DNA of 37,111 bases, from the IMG/VR virus record IMGVR_UViG_3300019093_000614, positions 1-37,111 of that record; one strand, given 5' to 3'. Below, one piece after another: positions 23,746 through 31,042 of this stretch. The first letter of the stretch is position 1; each line of letters opens with the position of its first letter. Under the pieces are notes generated by a model. That model was not told the DNA's origin. It did no database searches and saw nothing but the letters and a program-made list of their open reading frames with translations. The position numbers and the translations under genes are program-made. The stretch comes from a virus.

Positions 23746-25496
23746 CACAAGGAAGTTTAGAATCTAAAGCTATTGAAATTCTTGAATCTTATGAAGGTTC
23801 AAACAACTTCATATTGGAGTTAAGAAAGAGATGCTTGTTGAATAAAAAATTTTATCCGACAAGAAGTCAATCTGAATATGTTATAAACAACCACGATAAA
23901 TCTCCAAAGGTTGCAAAAAAGTGGGTAGTACTTGATGCATATTTTGCACAAAAATTTGCAAACGATAAGTTATTAACCATAGTTCCTGAAAAGATTTGGG
24001 TTGAAAAACTATTGGCAGAAAAAGAAAAGGCTTATCATATTTGGGGAAAATTCTTTGAAGAGAATGAATTACAGGAATTTTGGGTTCCTAAAGCATCTTT
24101 GATTAAAGATAATACAGTTAAGGATGTGGTTATTGATTATTCAAAATATTCTAACAGACCTCAGATGGAACATCAAAAAGAATCCATTCAAAAGTTAGTT
24201 GAAAATAAAAAATATATTTTAGCTGATGATATGGGTTTGGGCAAGACCACGAGTACAATTATTGCCGCTTTGGAAACAAAGTCTAAAAAAATATTAATCG
24301 TTTGTCCTGCAACCTTGAAACTTAACTGGAAACGAGAGATTGAAAATTATACAGACAGACCGATTTATATTGCGGAGGGTAAAAATTTTAGTACTGAGCA
24401 TGATTTTGTAATCATTAACTATGACATCATCAAAAACTTCCACGACCCAAAATCAAAAACAAAAACAGAAATTCAAAAAGCTAATTTTGATTTAGTTATT
24501 GTGGATGAAGCTCACTATATAAAAAATGCTCAAGCACAAAGAACAAAATTAATTAATGACTTTGTTAAAGATATTGATAGGTTATGGTTATTAACAGGAA
24601 CACCAATGACATCAAGACCAATTGACTATTACAATCTTTTAAGTTTGGTTGATTCACCGGTTAGTAAAAATTGGATAGCTTATGTTATAAGGTATTGTAA
24701 TGGTTTTCAATTTAAAGCCGGTTCAAGAAAAGTTTGGAATGTAATGGGGGCGAGTAATTTGGAAGAATTACGAGATAGAACACAAAATACAATACTTAGA
24801 AGATTAAAAGAAAATGTTCTTGATTTACCTGAAAAAATTATAACACCTATTTTTTTAACACTTAAATCAAAAAATTATGAAGAGATAATGGGGGAGTATT
24901 ATGATTGGTATGATAAAAATCCTGACGAATCAAAATCTTTAACAGTTCAATTCTCAAAACTTACAAAAGTTCGTCAAATTATTGCTGATGAAAAAATATC
25001 CCAAACAATTGAAATTGCAGAAAATATTATAGAACAAAATAAAAAAGTTATTATATTTTGTAATTTTACAGATTCTTTGAATAAAATAGTCTCTCATTTT
25101 GGTAAAAGTGCTGTTAAGATTGATGGGTCAATGTCTAAACCAGAAAGACAGAATAGTGTTGACCAGTTTCAAGAAAATGAAAAGATAAAAGTGTTTGTTG
25201 GAAACATAAAAGCCGCTGGTGTTGGAATTACTCTAACCGCTGGTGAGGCTGTTATTATGAATGATTTGTCATTTTTACCTTCGGATATGGCTCAAGCAGA
25301 AGATAGAGCATATCGTATTGGCCAAAAAAACAATGTTTTAGTTTATTACCCAATATATCAAAACACAATTGAAAATATAATTTACGATATTGTCAATAAC
25401 AAGAAAAAAGTAATTTCAACTGTAATGGGAGATAATCAAAACACTGCAGACGCGGCAGAAGAGATTATGAAAAAAATTAATAATTTAAGAAAATAA
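23742..25496 (+). CDS. SNF2-family DNA helicase/translocase (SMARCAL1-like)
   Basis: The 584-residue protein has a complete superfamily 2 helicase core. Motif I is ADDMGLGKTT (161-170), motif II is VDEAHYIKN (254-262) and motif III is LTGTP (284-288). In the second domain there is KVIIFCNFTDSL, then GVGITLTAGEAV, and motif VI is QAEDRAYRIGQ (518-528). The compact form without large insertions resembles SMARCAL1-like annealing helicases and phage SNF2 proteins. The first 130 residues form a separate N-terminal region. It probably remodels or reanneals DNA at replication forks, a role like that of T4 UvsW. It is translationally coupled to the SET gene. Confidence 0.88.
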   Translation: MTQGSLESKAIEILESYEGSNNFILELRKRCLLNKKFYPTRSQSEYVINNHDKSPKVAKKWVVLDAYFAQKFANDKLLTIVPEKIWVEKLLAEKEKAYHIWGKFFEENELQEFWVPKASLIKDNTVKDVVIDYSKYSNRPQMEHQKESIQKLVENKKYILADDMGLGKTTSTIIAALETKSKKILIVCPATLKLNWKREIENYTDRPIYIAEGKNFSTEHDFVIINYDIIKNFHDPKSKTKTEIQKANFDLVIVDEAHYIKNAQAQRTKLINDFVKDIDRLWLLTGTPMTSRPIDYYNLLSLVDSPVSKNWIAYVIRYCNGFQFKAGSRKVWNVMGASNLEELRDRTQNTILRRLKENVLDLPEKIITPIFLTLKSKNYEEIMGEYYDWYDKNPDESKSLTVQFSKLTKVRQIIADEKISQTIEIAENIIEQNKKVIIFCNFTDSLNKIVSHFGKSAVKIDGSMSKPERQNSVDQFQENEKIKVFVGNIKAAGVGITLTAGEAVIMNDLSFLPSDMAQAEDRAYRIGQKNNVLVYYPIYQNTIENIIYDIVNNKKKVISTVMGDNQNTADAAEEIMKKINNLRK

Positions 25497-25499
25497 TTT

Positions 25500-25519
25500 T
25501 GTGAATAATCACACTTTTA
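25500..25519 (+). terminator. Weak hairpin after the SNF2 gene
   Basis: A TGTGA/TCACA stem of 5 base pairs with loop ATAA begins four bases after the SNF2 stop and is followed by CTTTTATT. It is short, so termination would be partial at best. It is followed directly by a TATATTTATA box. Confidence 0.3.
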
Positions 25520-25520
25520 T

Positions 25521-25530
25521 TATATTTATA
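25521..25530 (+). promoter_or_regulatory. TATATTTATA box, 3 bases before the 25534 ATG
   Basis: TATATTTATA-ATT-ATG on the plus strand. The same box with the same 3-base spacing precedes 26268. It supports starting the small protein at 25534 and not at the GTG at 25501. Confidence 0.5.
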
Positions 25531-25533
25531 ATT

Positions 25534-25695
25534 ATGGGAAGAAAATTAAAAACAAAAGAAGAAAAAAAAACTAAAGTATCGGTAGCATTAGACCCCGAAT
25601 TATTAACATACTACAGAGGTCTTCATATTAATTTATCTTCTCTTGTTAATAAATTACTAAAAGATTATAGAAAAAATGGAAACAAAGATTTGTAG
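25534..25695 (+). CDS. Small ribbon-helix-helix-like DNA-binding protein
   Basis: From the ATG at 25534 this gives 53 residues. The N-terminus is lysine-rich (MGRKLKTKEEKKTK). Then comes KVSVALDPELLTYYRGLHIN, a strand and first helix of ribbon-helix-helix type, and SSLVNKLLKDYRK as the second helix. It is the second such protein in the window, and the two are not close in sequence. The end overlaps the start of the HNH gene by 20 bases. The function is probably DNA binding and regulation, with an unknown target. Confidence 0.6.
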   Translation: MGRKLKTKEEKKTKVSVALDPELLTYYRGLHINLSSLVNKLLKDYRKNGNKDL

Positions 25696-26239
25696 TAAAT
25701 GTAGTTTAGAAAAAAAATTAGATGATTTCCACAAGGATAAAAATAGAAATGACGGATATTACGTCCATTGTAAACTGTGTCGTAAACTAATTTATCAATC
25801 TAACTCTGTAATAATTAAAGAAAAAAATAGAAAGTATTATTACGATAACAAAGAAAAAAACCATAAAAAAAGTTTAGAACGAAATAGATTATGGAGAAAG
25901 AATAATCCTTCATACACCACAGATAGAAAAAAAATTGACCCAACATTCAAATTAATTAAAAATATTAGAAGAAGATTAAATAGATTTATAAGTTTTACTT
26001 ATTTTACGAAAAGAAATACAACAATACATCATATTGGTTGTTCTCCCCAAGAATTAAAATTGTCTTTAGAAAAAAAATTTATTGATGGAATGACGTGGGA
26101 AAATTATGGAAAATGGCACATAGACCACATAATTCCATTATCATCCGCAAAAACAGAAGAAGAATTATATAAATTGTGTCACTACACTAACCTACAACCT
26201 TTATGGGCGATAGATAATCTTAAAAAATCAAACAAATAA
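25676..26239 (+). CDS. HNH endonuclease with N-terminal zinc ribbon (homing-type)
   Basis: In this 187-residue protein the N-terminus carries two Cys pairs (C6/C9 and C32/C35) that probably bind zinc. The middle is strongly basic. The C-terminal HNH core is WHIDHIIPLSSAK (147-159), followed by YTNLQPLWAIDNLKKSNK, giving the Asp-His pair and the later Asn residues of HNH nucleases. Such free-standing genes in phages are usually homing endonucleases, though some help in packaging. Its position, between a small regulator and a neck gene far from the terminase, favours homing. It overlaps the preceding gene by 20 bases. Confidence 0.82.
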   Translation: METKICSKCSLEKKLDDFHKDKNRNDGYYVHCKLCRKLIYQSNSVIIKEKNRKYYYDNKEKNHKKSLERNRLWRKNNPSYTTDRKKIDPTFKLIKNIRRRLNRFISFTYFTKRNTTIHHIGCSPQELKLSLEKKFIDGMTWENYGKWHIDHIIPLSSAKTEEELYKLCHYTNLQPLWAIDNLKKSNK

Positions 26240-26254
26240 AGTTTTATTTTTTGA

Positions 26255-26264
26255 TATATTTATA
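26255..26264 (+). promoter_or_regulatory. TATATTTATA box, 3 bases before the gp13-like ATG
   Basis: TATATTTATA-GTT-ATG. A weak imperfect hairpin (ends ATCAAA 26227-26232 and TTTGAT 26250-26255) directly precedes it, after the HNH stop. Confidence 0.5.
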
Positions 26265-26267
26265 GTT

Positions 26268-27389
26268 ATGTCAGTAATAGCAGAACCAGAAAGAAGTAAA
26301 ATTTATACAAGAATTAAACATTTATTGGGTGCCCCAATCAGAAGTGTTGAGGTTGAAGATGAAATGATGGATTCCTTATTGGAATTATCAATTGGTGATT
26401 ACGAACAATACATTCTTGATTGGTTAATTGAATCTCAATGGGTTAACCTTGTCAATTTAGATATGAAAAATCAATCTGTAGCAAACGCATTGATTACAAG
26501 AACAATGAATTTTGAGCAACAATTCCAATATTCATATTCTAAAATTGTTGGATTACAAACAGTTGGTCCGTGGGCATTGAAAAAAGATTATTTTACATTA
26601 AGTGCAAACACACAAACATATGAAATTCCTGCGGGTAGAGAGGTTAATGAGTTATTGTGGTATAGTAATCAATCTATGGGAATGTTTGGATTTGGTGGGG
26701 TTGGGCTTGGATTTGGATATGATGGTGCTGGTTTAGGTGGAACTCAATCTGGATATGCACAATTTGGGTATCAAGGGTCGTACTTTATGATGTCAGGATT
26801 TGATTATTTAATAAGAGCTCAAGAAGGTAATATCCTAAATAGAATTTTAGGTGGTAACTTAACATATAGAATAACTGGACTACCTGACGGAAAAAAATTA
26901 ATTCATTTAATGAATACTCCTGGTGGAAAATTCAATTGGTCATCATATAGTAATTATATTGGTACAAATGTTTGGTATTGGTATTATGATACCACAGGTA
27001 AAGATAGAAATGATTGTTTAAAACAAAATCCCGATATAATTAAATTACCTACAGATGTTCCTATTGGAGAATTATTGTGGGATGACTTAAATGAACCCGC
27101 AAAACAATGGGTTAGAAGATGGTTTACCGCATATGTTAAAGAAACACTAGCCAGAGTTAGAGGAAAATATTCAGGTAATTTAAAAACACCCGATTCAGAA
27201 ATTCAGATGGATTATACAAGTCTTTTAACTGAAGCCAAAGATGAAAAGTCTAAATTAGAAGAAGAACTCAAGTTAAGATTAGAAAGACTAAGACCAGAGA
27301 AACAAATGGAGAAAGAAGCACTAATAGCCGAAAATCTTAATAAACAACTTAAATTTCATGCTTTCCCAAGACAAATTTATGTAATATAA
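26268..27389 (+). CDS. Putative neck/head-completion protein (gp13-like)
   Basis: In this 373-residue protein the N-terminus, KIYTRIKHLLGAPIRSVEVE followed by DEMMDSLLELSIGDYEQY, resembles T4 gp13 and related neck proteins, which begin with a helix, a LGxP turn and an acidic VxxxxMxDxL helix. A Gly/Phe-rich stretch at about residues 135-175 (GFGGVGLGFGYDGAGLGG) is low complexity. The C-terminal quarter is a charged helix (KSKLEEELKLRLERLRPE). In T4, gp13 closes the filled head and binds gp14 before tail joining. Here it is on the opposite strand from the other virion genes. Confidence 0.55.
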   Translation: MSVIAEPERSKIYTRIKHLLGAPIRSVEVEDEMMDSLLELSIGDYEQYILDWLIESQWVNLVNLDMKNQSVANALITRTMNFEQQFQYSYSKIVGLQTVGPWALKKDYFTLSANTQTYEIPAGREVNELLWYSNQSMGMFGFGGVGLGFGYDGAGLGGTQSGYAQFGYQGSYFMMSGFDYLIRAQEGNILNRILGGNLTYRITGLPDGKKLIHLMNTPGGKFNWSSYSNYIGTNVWYWYYDTTGKDRNDCLKQNPDIIKLPTDVPIGELLWDDLNEPAKQWVRRWFTAYVKETLARVRGKYSGNLKTPDSEIQMDYTSLLTEAKDEKSKLEEELKLRLERLRPEKQMEKEALIAENLNKQLKFHAFPRQIYVI

Positions 27390-27397
27390 TTGTTATT

Positions 27398-27733
27398 ATG
27401 GCAATCATTAAAAGTATACCCTCGCAAAGAATTATTCACGGAAGAATATTAAACACATCAGAAGTATCTATTGTATCTGAAACGGATTACAGAACACAAG
27501 GTGAAGATTGTGTTGTTGTTAAAGATGTACTGTTTTCTAGAATTGTTTTAGATTCAAGGACAACAGACCATACAGTAATTAAGGCTTTAACTAAAATTAC
27601 TATTACACCAGATGTTGGAAAAATTGATGAAGAGTTTGATGAAATTGAGGCAGATAGAGGGGCTTGTATTGAGTTCAGATTTTGTGGTGGTAGTTGGTAT
27701 ATTTTATCATCGGACGGATTAAAACAATCATAA
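27398..27733 (+). CDS. Hypothetical protein, possibly virion-associated
   Basis: The 111-residue protein begins 8 bases after the gp13-like stop and ends at the two-way terminator. It has a beta-rich pattern with EFRFCGGSWYILSSDG near the C-terminus. This style of ending (a Gly-rich strand, then SWxI.S.DG) recurs in phage surface proteins. I do not recognise a family. It has no own TATTTAT box, so it is probably co-transcribed with the neck gene. Confidence 0.55.
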   Translation: MAIIKSIPSQRIIHGRILNTSEVSIVSETDYRTQGEDCVVVKDVLFSRIVLDSRTTDHTVIKALTKITITPDVGKIDEEFDEIEADRGACIEFRFCGGSWYILSSDGLKQS

Positions 27734-27770
27734 AAAAAAGGAATATGTAAAAAAAACATATTCCTTTTTT
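27734..27770. terminator. Bidirectional terminator between convergent genes
   Basis: A perfect 15-base stem (27734-27748 with 27756-27770, core GGAATATGT) has an A-run on one side and a T-run on the other, so it works in both directions. It separates the plus-strand small protein, whose stop ends at 27733, from the minus-strand DNA polymerase, whose stop begins at 27774. Confidence 0.9.
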
Positions 27771-27773
27771 CTT

Positions 27774-30554
27774 TTAGTTAAGGTGTTCTTCCCACCCTTC
27801 TTCGGCCAATTCATACATATAGTCAGAATTAAGACCTCTTTTCTCCCAATAACTTAATTCACCTTCAGAGAGAGACATAACTTCTTCTAAACTATCTTGG
27901 TCACTTTCTTCAAATGGCTTACCATTAATTAATTCGCATTGAGCTGTTGTAAATATTCCCCTGTCTTCAGGTTTGTCAACAATCAATCCATCTCTAACCT
28001 CATCTTTAAACACCACCAATAAAGGTTCAATTCTTTTGTTAAATGTTGTAACCGCTCTTGGTACATTATAGTCTCCCGTTAAATCAGGATTTGTTTCAAG
28101 AATATCCGCTTTCAACATATAACAATTAATCATAACACCGTCCGTAATTAATTTTGCTCTTGAATTCTCGTGTAATAAAACTGCGTTTGTATCTTTAATT
28201 TGTTTAGCGGTCATCTTTTGTACATCTCCTTGTGAAGCTTTAGTTCCGTTGTTAACATACATTATCACATCACCCAAATTAACATTTAGGTTTTCTTTGA
28301 TTGCCAATTCCATATGCGCCATTCGGGACATACTATTACCTGCCTTAGTTTTGGTAGTTAACCTTTTCTTATAATCATCAAGAGTTAATTTAACTTTTGC
28401 CCTTTGTGCAATTTTAGACAAAGGAACTTTTTTGTCATATATCTTTTGTAGGTACTCGTAGTAATATTCTACAAAAGATTTTCCATCACCTTCCAATAAC
28501 ATTTTAACTCCCTTATCCAAAAACTCCTCAATATAAAGTGGTAGTTTCTTTGACTTAATACTGTTACCTGTAAGTTTAATCTTTCCTTTGGAATCCATAA
28601 CCGCATAATTCTTACGAGCCAAGTTAATACATGAAGGCCAAACACCATCAGTGTCAAGAGCCATCTCACCCCTCATGAAGATATCATTATATTCTGCAAC
28701 ATCGGCCTCAGGTCCCGTATATTCTTTACCTAACTTAACCTTCCAGTTCAAACCACGACCAACATACTTTCTATTATCAACATCGTCAGGACTTGAAAAG
28801 TTTACACCATCAGTATCCATTACAAGTGGTGTATAGCCTTTTGATGTAAAGAACCTAATCATCTGACGAAGATATTGTCTACCTGTACAAGTAATCTGTT
28901 CTCCCATATACATGTCCCCCCAAGCATAAACCTGTGGAGCGGACAACGCTCCGAACATGGAGTTAATGAATATTTTAATTGGTAATTGTTTATGACCATA
29001 TGATTCTGACTTCTTTTTATCCGTTTCATAATAATGCTCCGCAAGTTCTTTATATTTAATACGGGTATCACGAAACCACTTTAACATTCCTTTCATCGCA
29101 CCTGTAACATCACACTCAGGGAAAACATCGTGTACGAGCTGAATTGAGGGGTATAGAGACGAGAAGTCCAACTTAAGTACATTCTTACTATACCCAACCT
29201 TAAGTAGTCTAGAAAGACCTCCTACGAAGTCAGTCTTATCTTCTTTGGCAGGAATGGCAAGTCCATGTTTATAAGACCAAGCCAACATCAACATCTTCCA
29301 TAATGTTGCGGTACCCATTGTTGATACCCTCTCATAGGTTGTTGGAATCATCGCAGCAAGTAGGAATGAACCCTGATTAAACTCTTGGTCAACCTTTAAT
29401 GTTTCATCCAAATCATCATCAAGGTATCTCTCAACAATATTATCTCCAGTTGTTTTAATATAAACATCAGTTCTCTTTTCACAAACGGAATCAATACTTG
29501 GGTCAATACCTACTTTTCTGTAGTTACCATTTTGAATATTTAACCAAAACTCTTCTTTGTTTAAATACATCTTTCCAATATCCAAATGTTGAATGTACAC
29601 ACGGTCAGGTGCTTCTGCGTCAATATATTTGGTAATATACTTCAAACCTGCTGCTTTGATACTTGAATTAATTGCCTGAGCTCTTCTTACTGCGTGGATA
29701 ATATCAATCACATTATATCCCCATATTGAGGTTTGAACATAAGATTCTACCTCATTCGCCAACTTTAACATACTATCTTTCCTTGTGAATGAATGTTGGG
29801 GATGGAGAGATTTACAGACCTTTTTGGGGTCAATCTTTAAGATTCTACATCTTTCAAATATCCAATGCCAATCAAAGTTTGCGGAGTTATAACCACCAAT
29901 AATACTTGGTTTTATCTCATCTATTATATTGAAAAACTCAATGATAGCACCTCTCTCTTGAGACTCATCCATACACTCAATGACCTTATGATATCCTTTA
30001 TTGGTTTTAATTCCAATCATAAAGATACGACCGTCTGTTGGTTCAAGAGATGTAGTTTCCAAGTCATACACAAGTCTTGTTACTTGATTGTAATCTTCAA
30101 ACCCTTTGAATAATCTTTTTTCTTTTGAGATAAGGTATTGTTCTACAGGAGGTAGAATTGTTATTTTGTCTTTCGTTTTGTCACCCCAAGGGTCACATCC
30201 TCCGTCTCTAAAGAACTGAATAAGTTCTCTATAACCTTTGAGGGATTTAACCATAAAAGTTAATCCTTTTTTAAGTCTTTCATTTCCTGATGTTTCAAGA
30301 CTCTCAATCATAATACCATATTTGGTCATGGCTTCTTTTTGAGCGGTTTTAGAATCGTTGTAAAATTTAAGACCTTTTAAATCACCAACCCAAGCAAATG
30401 GAATGAATGTGTCTTTTCTGATTTCTTTTCCCTTACCAGGAATCTCCTTAATCTTGTAAATGGAGTTGGATGCGTAGTCAAATTCAATTGCGACAATAAA
30501 TTCTTCGGGGTCGCTTCCGTGCAAAAACGATTCAATTTCTTCGTTAGATATCAT
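27774..30554 (-). CDS. gp43: Family B DNA polymerase (gp43-like) with 3'-5' exonuclease
   Basis: The 926-residue protein is slightly longer than T4 gp43 (898). The exonuclease motifs are VYDLETTSLEP (D164, E166), GYNSANFD (D228) and a YLDDDLDET segment near 377-385 that supplies the YxxxD motif. Polymerase motif A is LDFSSLYPSIQ (D463), motif B is KIFINSMFGAL (K527, N531, G535) and motif C is MDTDGVNF (D580, D582). All catalytic positions are present, with no inserted intein and no split. It replicates the phage genome. The leader of about 90 bases has a TATATTTATA box and a small palindrome. It lies beside tail genes and not in a replication cluster, apart from the SNF2 helicase 2 kb away. 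Confidence 0.95.
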   Translation of the reverse strand: MISNEEIESFLHGSDPEEFIVAIEFDYASNSIYKIKEIPGKGKEIRKDTFIPFAWVGDLKGLKFYNDSKTAQKEAMTKYGIMIESLETSGNERLKKGLTFMVKSLKGYRELIQFFRDGGCDPWGDKTKDKITILPPVEQYLISKEKRLFKGFEDYNQVTRLVYDLETTSLEPTDGRIFMIGIKTNKGYHKVIECMDESQERGAIIEFFNIIDEIKPSIIGGYNSANFDWHWIFERCRILKIDPKKVCKSLHPQHSFTRKDSMLKLANEVESYVQTSIWGYNVIDIIHAVRRAQAINSSIKAAGLKYITKYIDAEAPDRVYIQHLDIGKMYLNKEEFWLNIQNGNYRKVGIDPSIDSVCEKRTDVYIKTTGDNIVERYLDDDLDETLKVDQEFNQGSFLLAAMIPTTYERVSTMGTATLWKMLMLAWSYKHGLAIPAKEDKTDFVGGLSRLLKVGYSKNVLKLDFSSLYPSIQLVHDVFPECDVTGAMKGMLKWFRDTRIKYKELAEHYYETDKKKSESYGHKQLPIKIFINSMFGALSAPQVYAWGDMYMGEQITCTGRQYLRQMIRFFTSKGYTPLVMDTDGVNFSSPDDVDNRKYVGRGLNWKVKLGKEYTGPEADVAEYNDIFMRGEMALDTDGVWPSCINLARKNYAVMDSKGKIKLTGNSIKSKKLPLYIEEFLDKGVKMLLEGDGKSFVEYYYEYLQKIYDKKVPLSKIAQRAKVKLTLDDYKKRLTTKTKAGNSMSRMAHMELAIKENLNVNLGDVIMYVNNGTKASQGDVQKMTAKQIKDTNAVLLHENSRAKLITDGVMINCYMLKADILETNPDLTGDYNVPRAVTTFNKRIEPLLVVFKDEVRDGLIVDKPEDRGIFTTAQCELINGKPFEESDQDSLEEVMSLSEGELSYWEKRGLNSDYMYELAEEGWEEHLN

Positions 30555-30580
30555 AATATATTTTTAAGTGGTTTATTAGC

Positions 30581-30597
30581 TTTCACAACATGTGAAA
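30581..30597 (-). promoter_or_regulatory. Palindromic hairpin in the DNA polymerase leader
   Basis: TTTCACA and TGTGAAA form a 7-base perfect stem with a 3-base loop, about 26 bases before the ATG. It may be an RNA operator (T4 gp43 binds a hairpin in its own leader) or a DNA operator. Neither is shown by the sequence. Confidence 0.35.
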
Positions 30598-30609
30598 TTT
30601 ACCTTCCTT

Positions 30610-30619
30610 TATAAATATA
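30610..30619 (-). promoter_or_regulatory. TATATTTATA box upstream of the DNA polymerase
   Basis: TATATTTATA on the coding strand, 55 bases before the ATG, followed by AAGGAAGG. The leader is longer than at other genes, leaving room for the hairpin at 30581-30597. Confidence 0.35.
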
Positions 30620-30643
30620 AAAAAACCATCTCAACGAATCAAA

Positions 30644-31021
30644 TTAACAACAAGGATTTACCGAAGAAAAACTATCTTGAACATTAATATAAACATCTTC
30701 TCTTATTGGTAATATTAAATTACCTTCATCATTCTTGATTAAAAACTCTCCTTGATATCTACCAGGTGTATTAGTATCTCTTTCTGTAAATTGAAAATAT
30801 ATGTAATATTCTGGCGGTGACCCTGCAGGTAAATCTAAAGGAACAATACCACAAGGTGCGTCTATAATTTTTGGGATACCATTGTAAACATCAACCATTG
30901 AAAAGAAAATAGTCGATACTTCCAAATCTTGCATCAATTGGATATAGCCAGCTCTCCCGTCTTTGACTACCTGCATTTTTAAAACAGGTAAGGTTGCATT
31001 TTTCTTAATATAAAATTCCAT
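30644..31021 (-). CDS. Hypothetical beta-rich, structural-looking protein
   Basis: I start at the ATG at 31021 (125 residues) because it has a TATATTTATT box 3 bases upstream and does not overlap the glycosyltransferase gene. An ATG at 31066 would overlap it. The protein is beta-rich, with FYIKKNATLPVLKMQVV at the start and GRYQGEFLIKNDEGNLILP followed by REDVYINVQDSF near the end. This last pattern resembles N-terminal domains of phage baseplate and fibre proteins. It ends in PCC. The family is not recognised with certainty. Confidence 0.55.
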   Translation of the reverse strand: MEFYIKKNATLPVLKMQVVKDGRAGYIQLMQDLEVSTIFFSMVDVYNGIPKIIDAPCGIVPLDLPAGSPPEYYIYFQFTERDTNTPGRYQGEFLIKNDEGNLILPIREDVYINVQDSFSSVNPCC

Positions 31022-31042
31022 AACAATAAATATATTGTTATG
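31019..31042 (-). promoter_or_regulatory. Perfect hairpin enclosing the box and start codon of the 31021 gene
   Basis: CATAACAATA (31019-31028) and TATTGTTATG (31033-31042) form a 10-base perfect inverted repeat with a 4-base loop. The start codon is at the end of one arm, the upstream gene's stop (31038-31040) lies in the other, and the TATATTTATT box (31025-31034) spans the loop. Confidence 0.6.
31025..31034 (-). promoter_or_regulatory. TATATTTATT box, 3 bases before the 31021 ATG
   Basis: TATATTTATT-GTT-ATG on the coding strand, with the same spacing as at 25534 and 26268. It lies inside the hairpin 31019-31042. Confidence 0.5.

Noticed and set aside
25501-25533. GTG start of the small RHH-like protein
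   Set aside because: The added residues overlap a small hairpin and the TATATTTATA box. The ATG at 25534 has the common 3-base spacing.
11869-31034. Boxes read as the T4 late promoter TATAAATA on the opposite strand
   Set aside because: Several boxes contain TATAAATA on the other strand, but it would then point away from the adjacent gene every time. The consistent orientation relative to ATG argues for the coding-strand reading.
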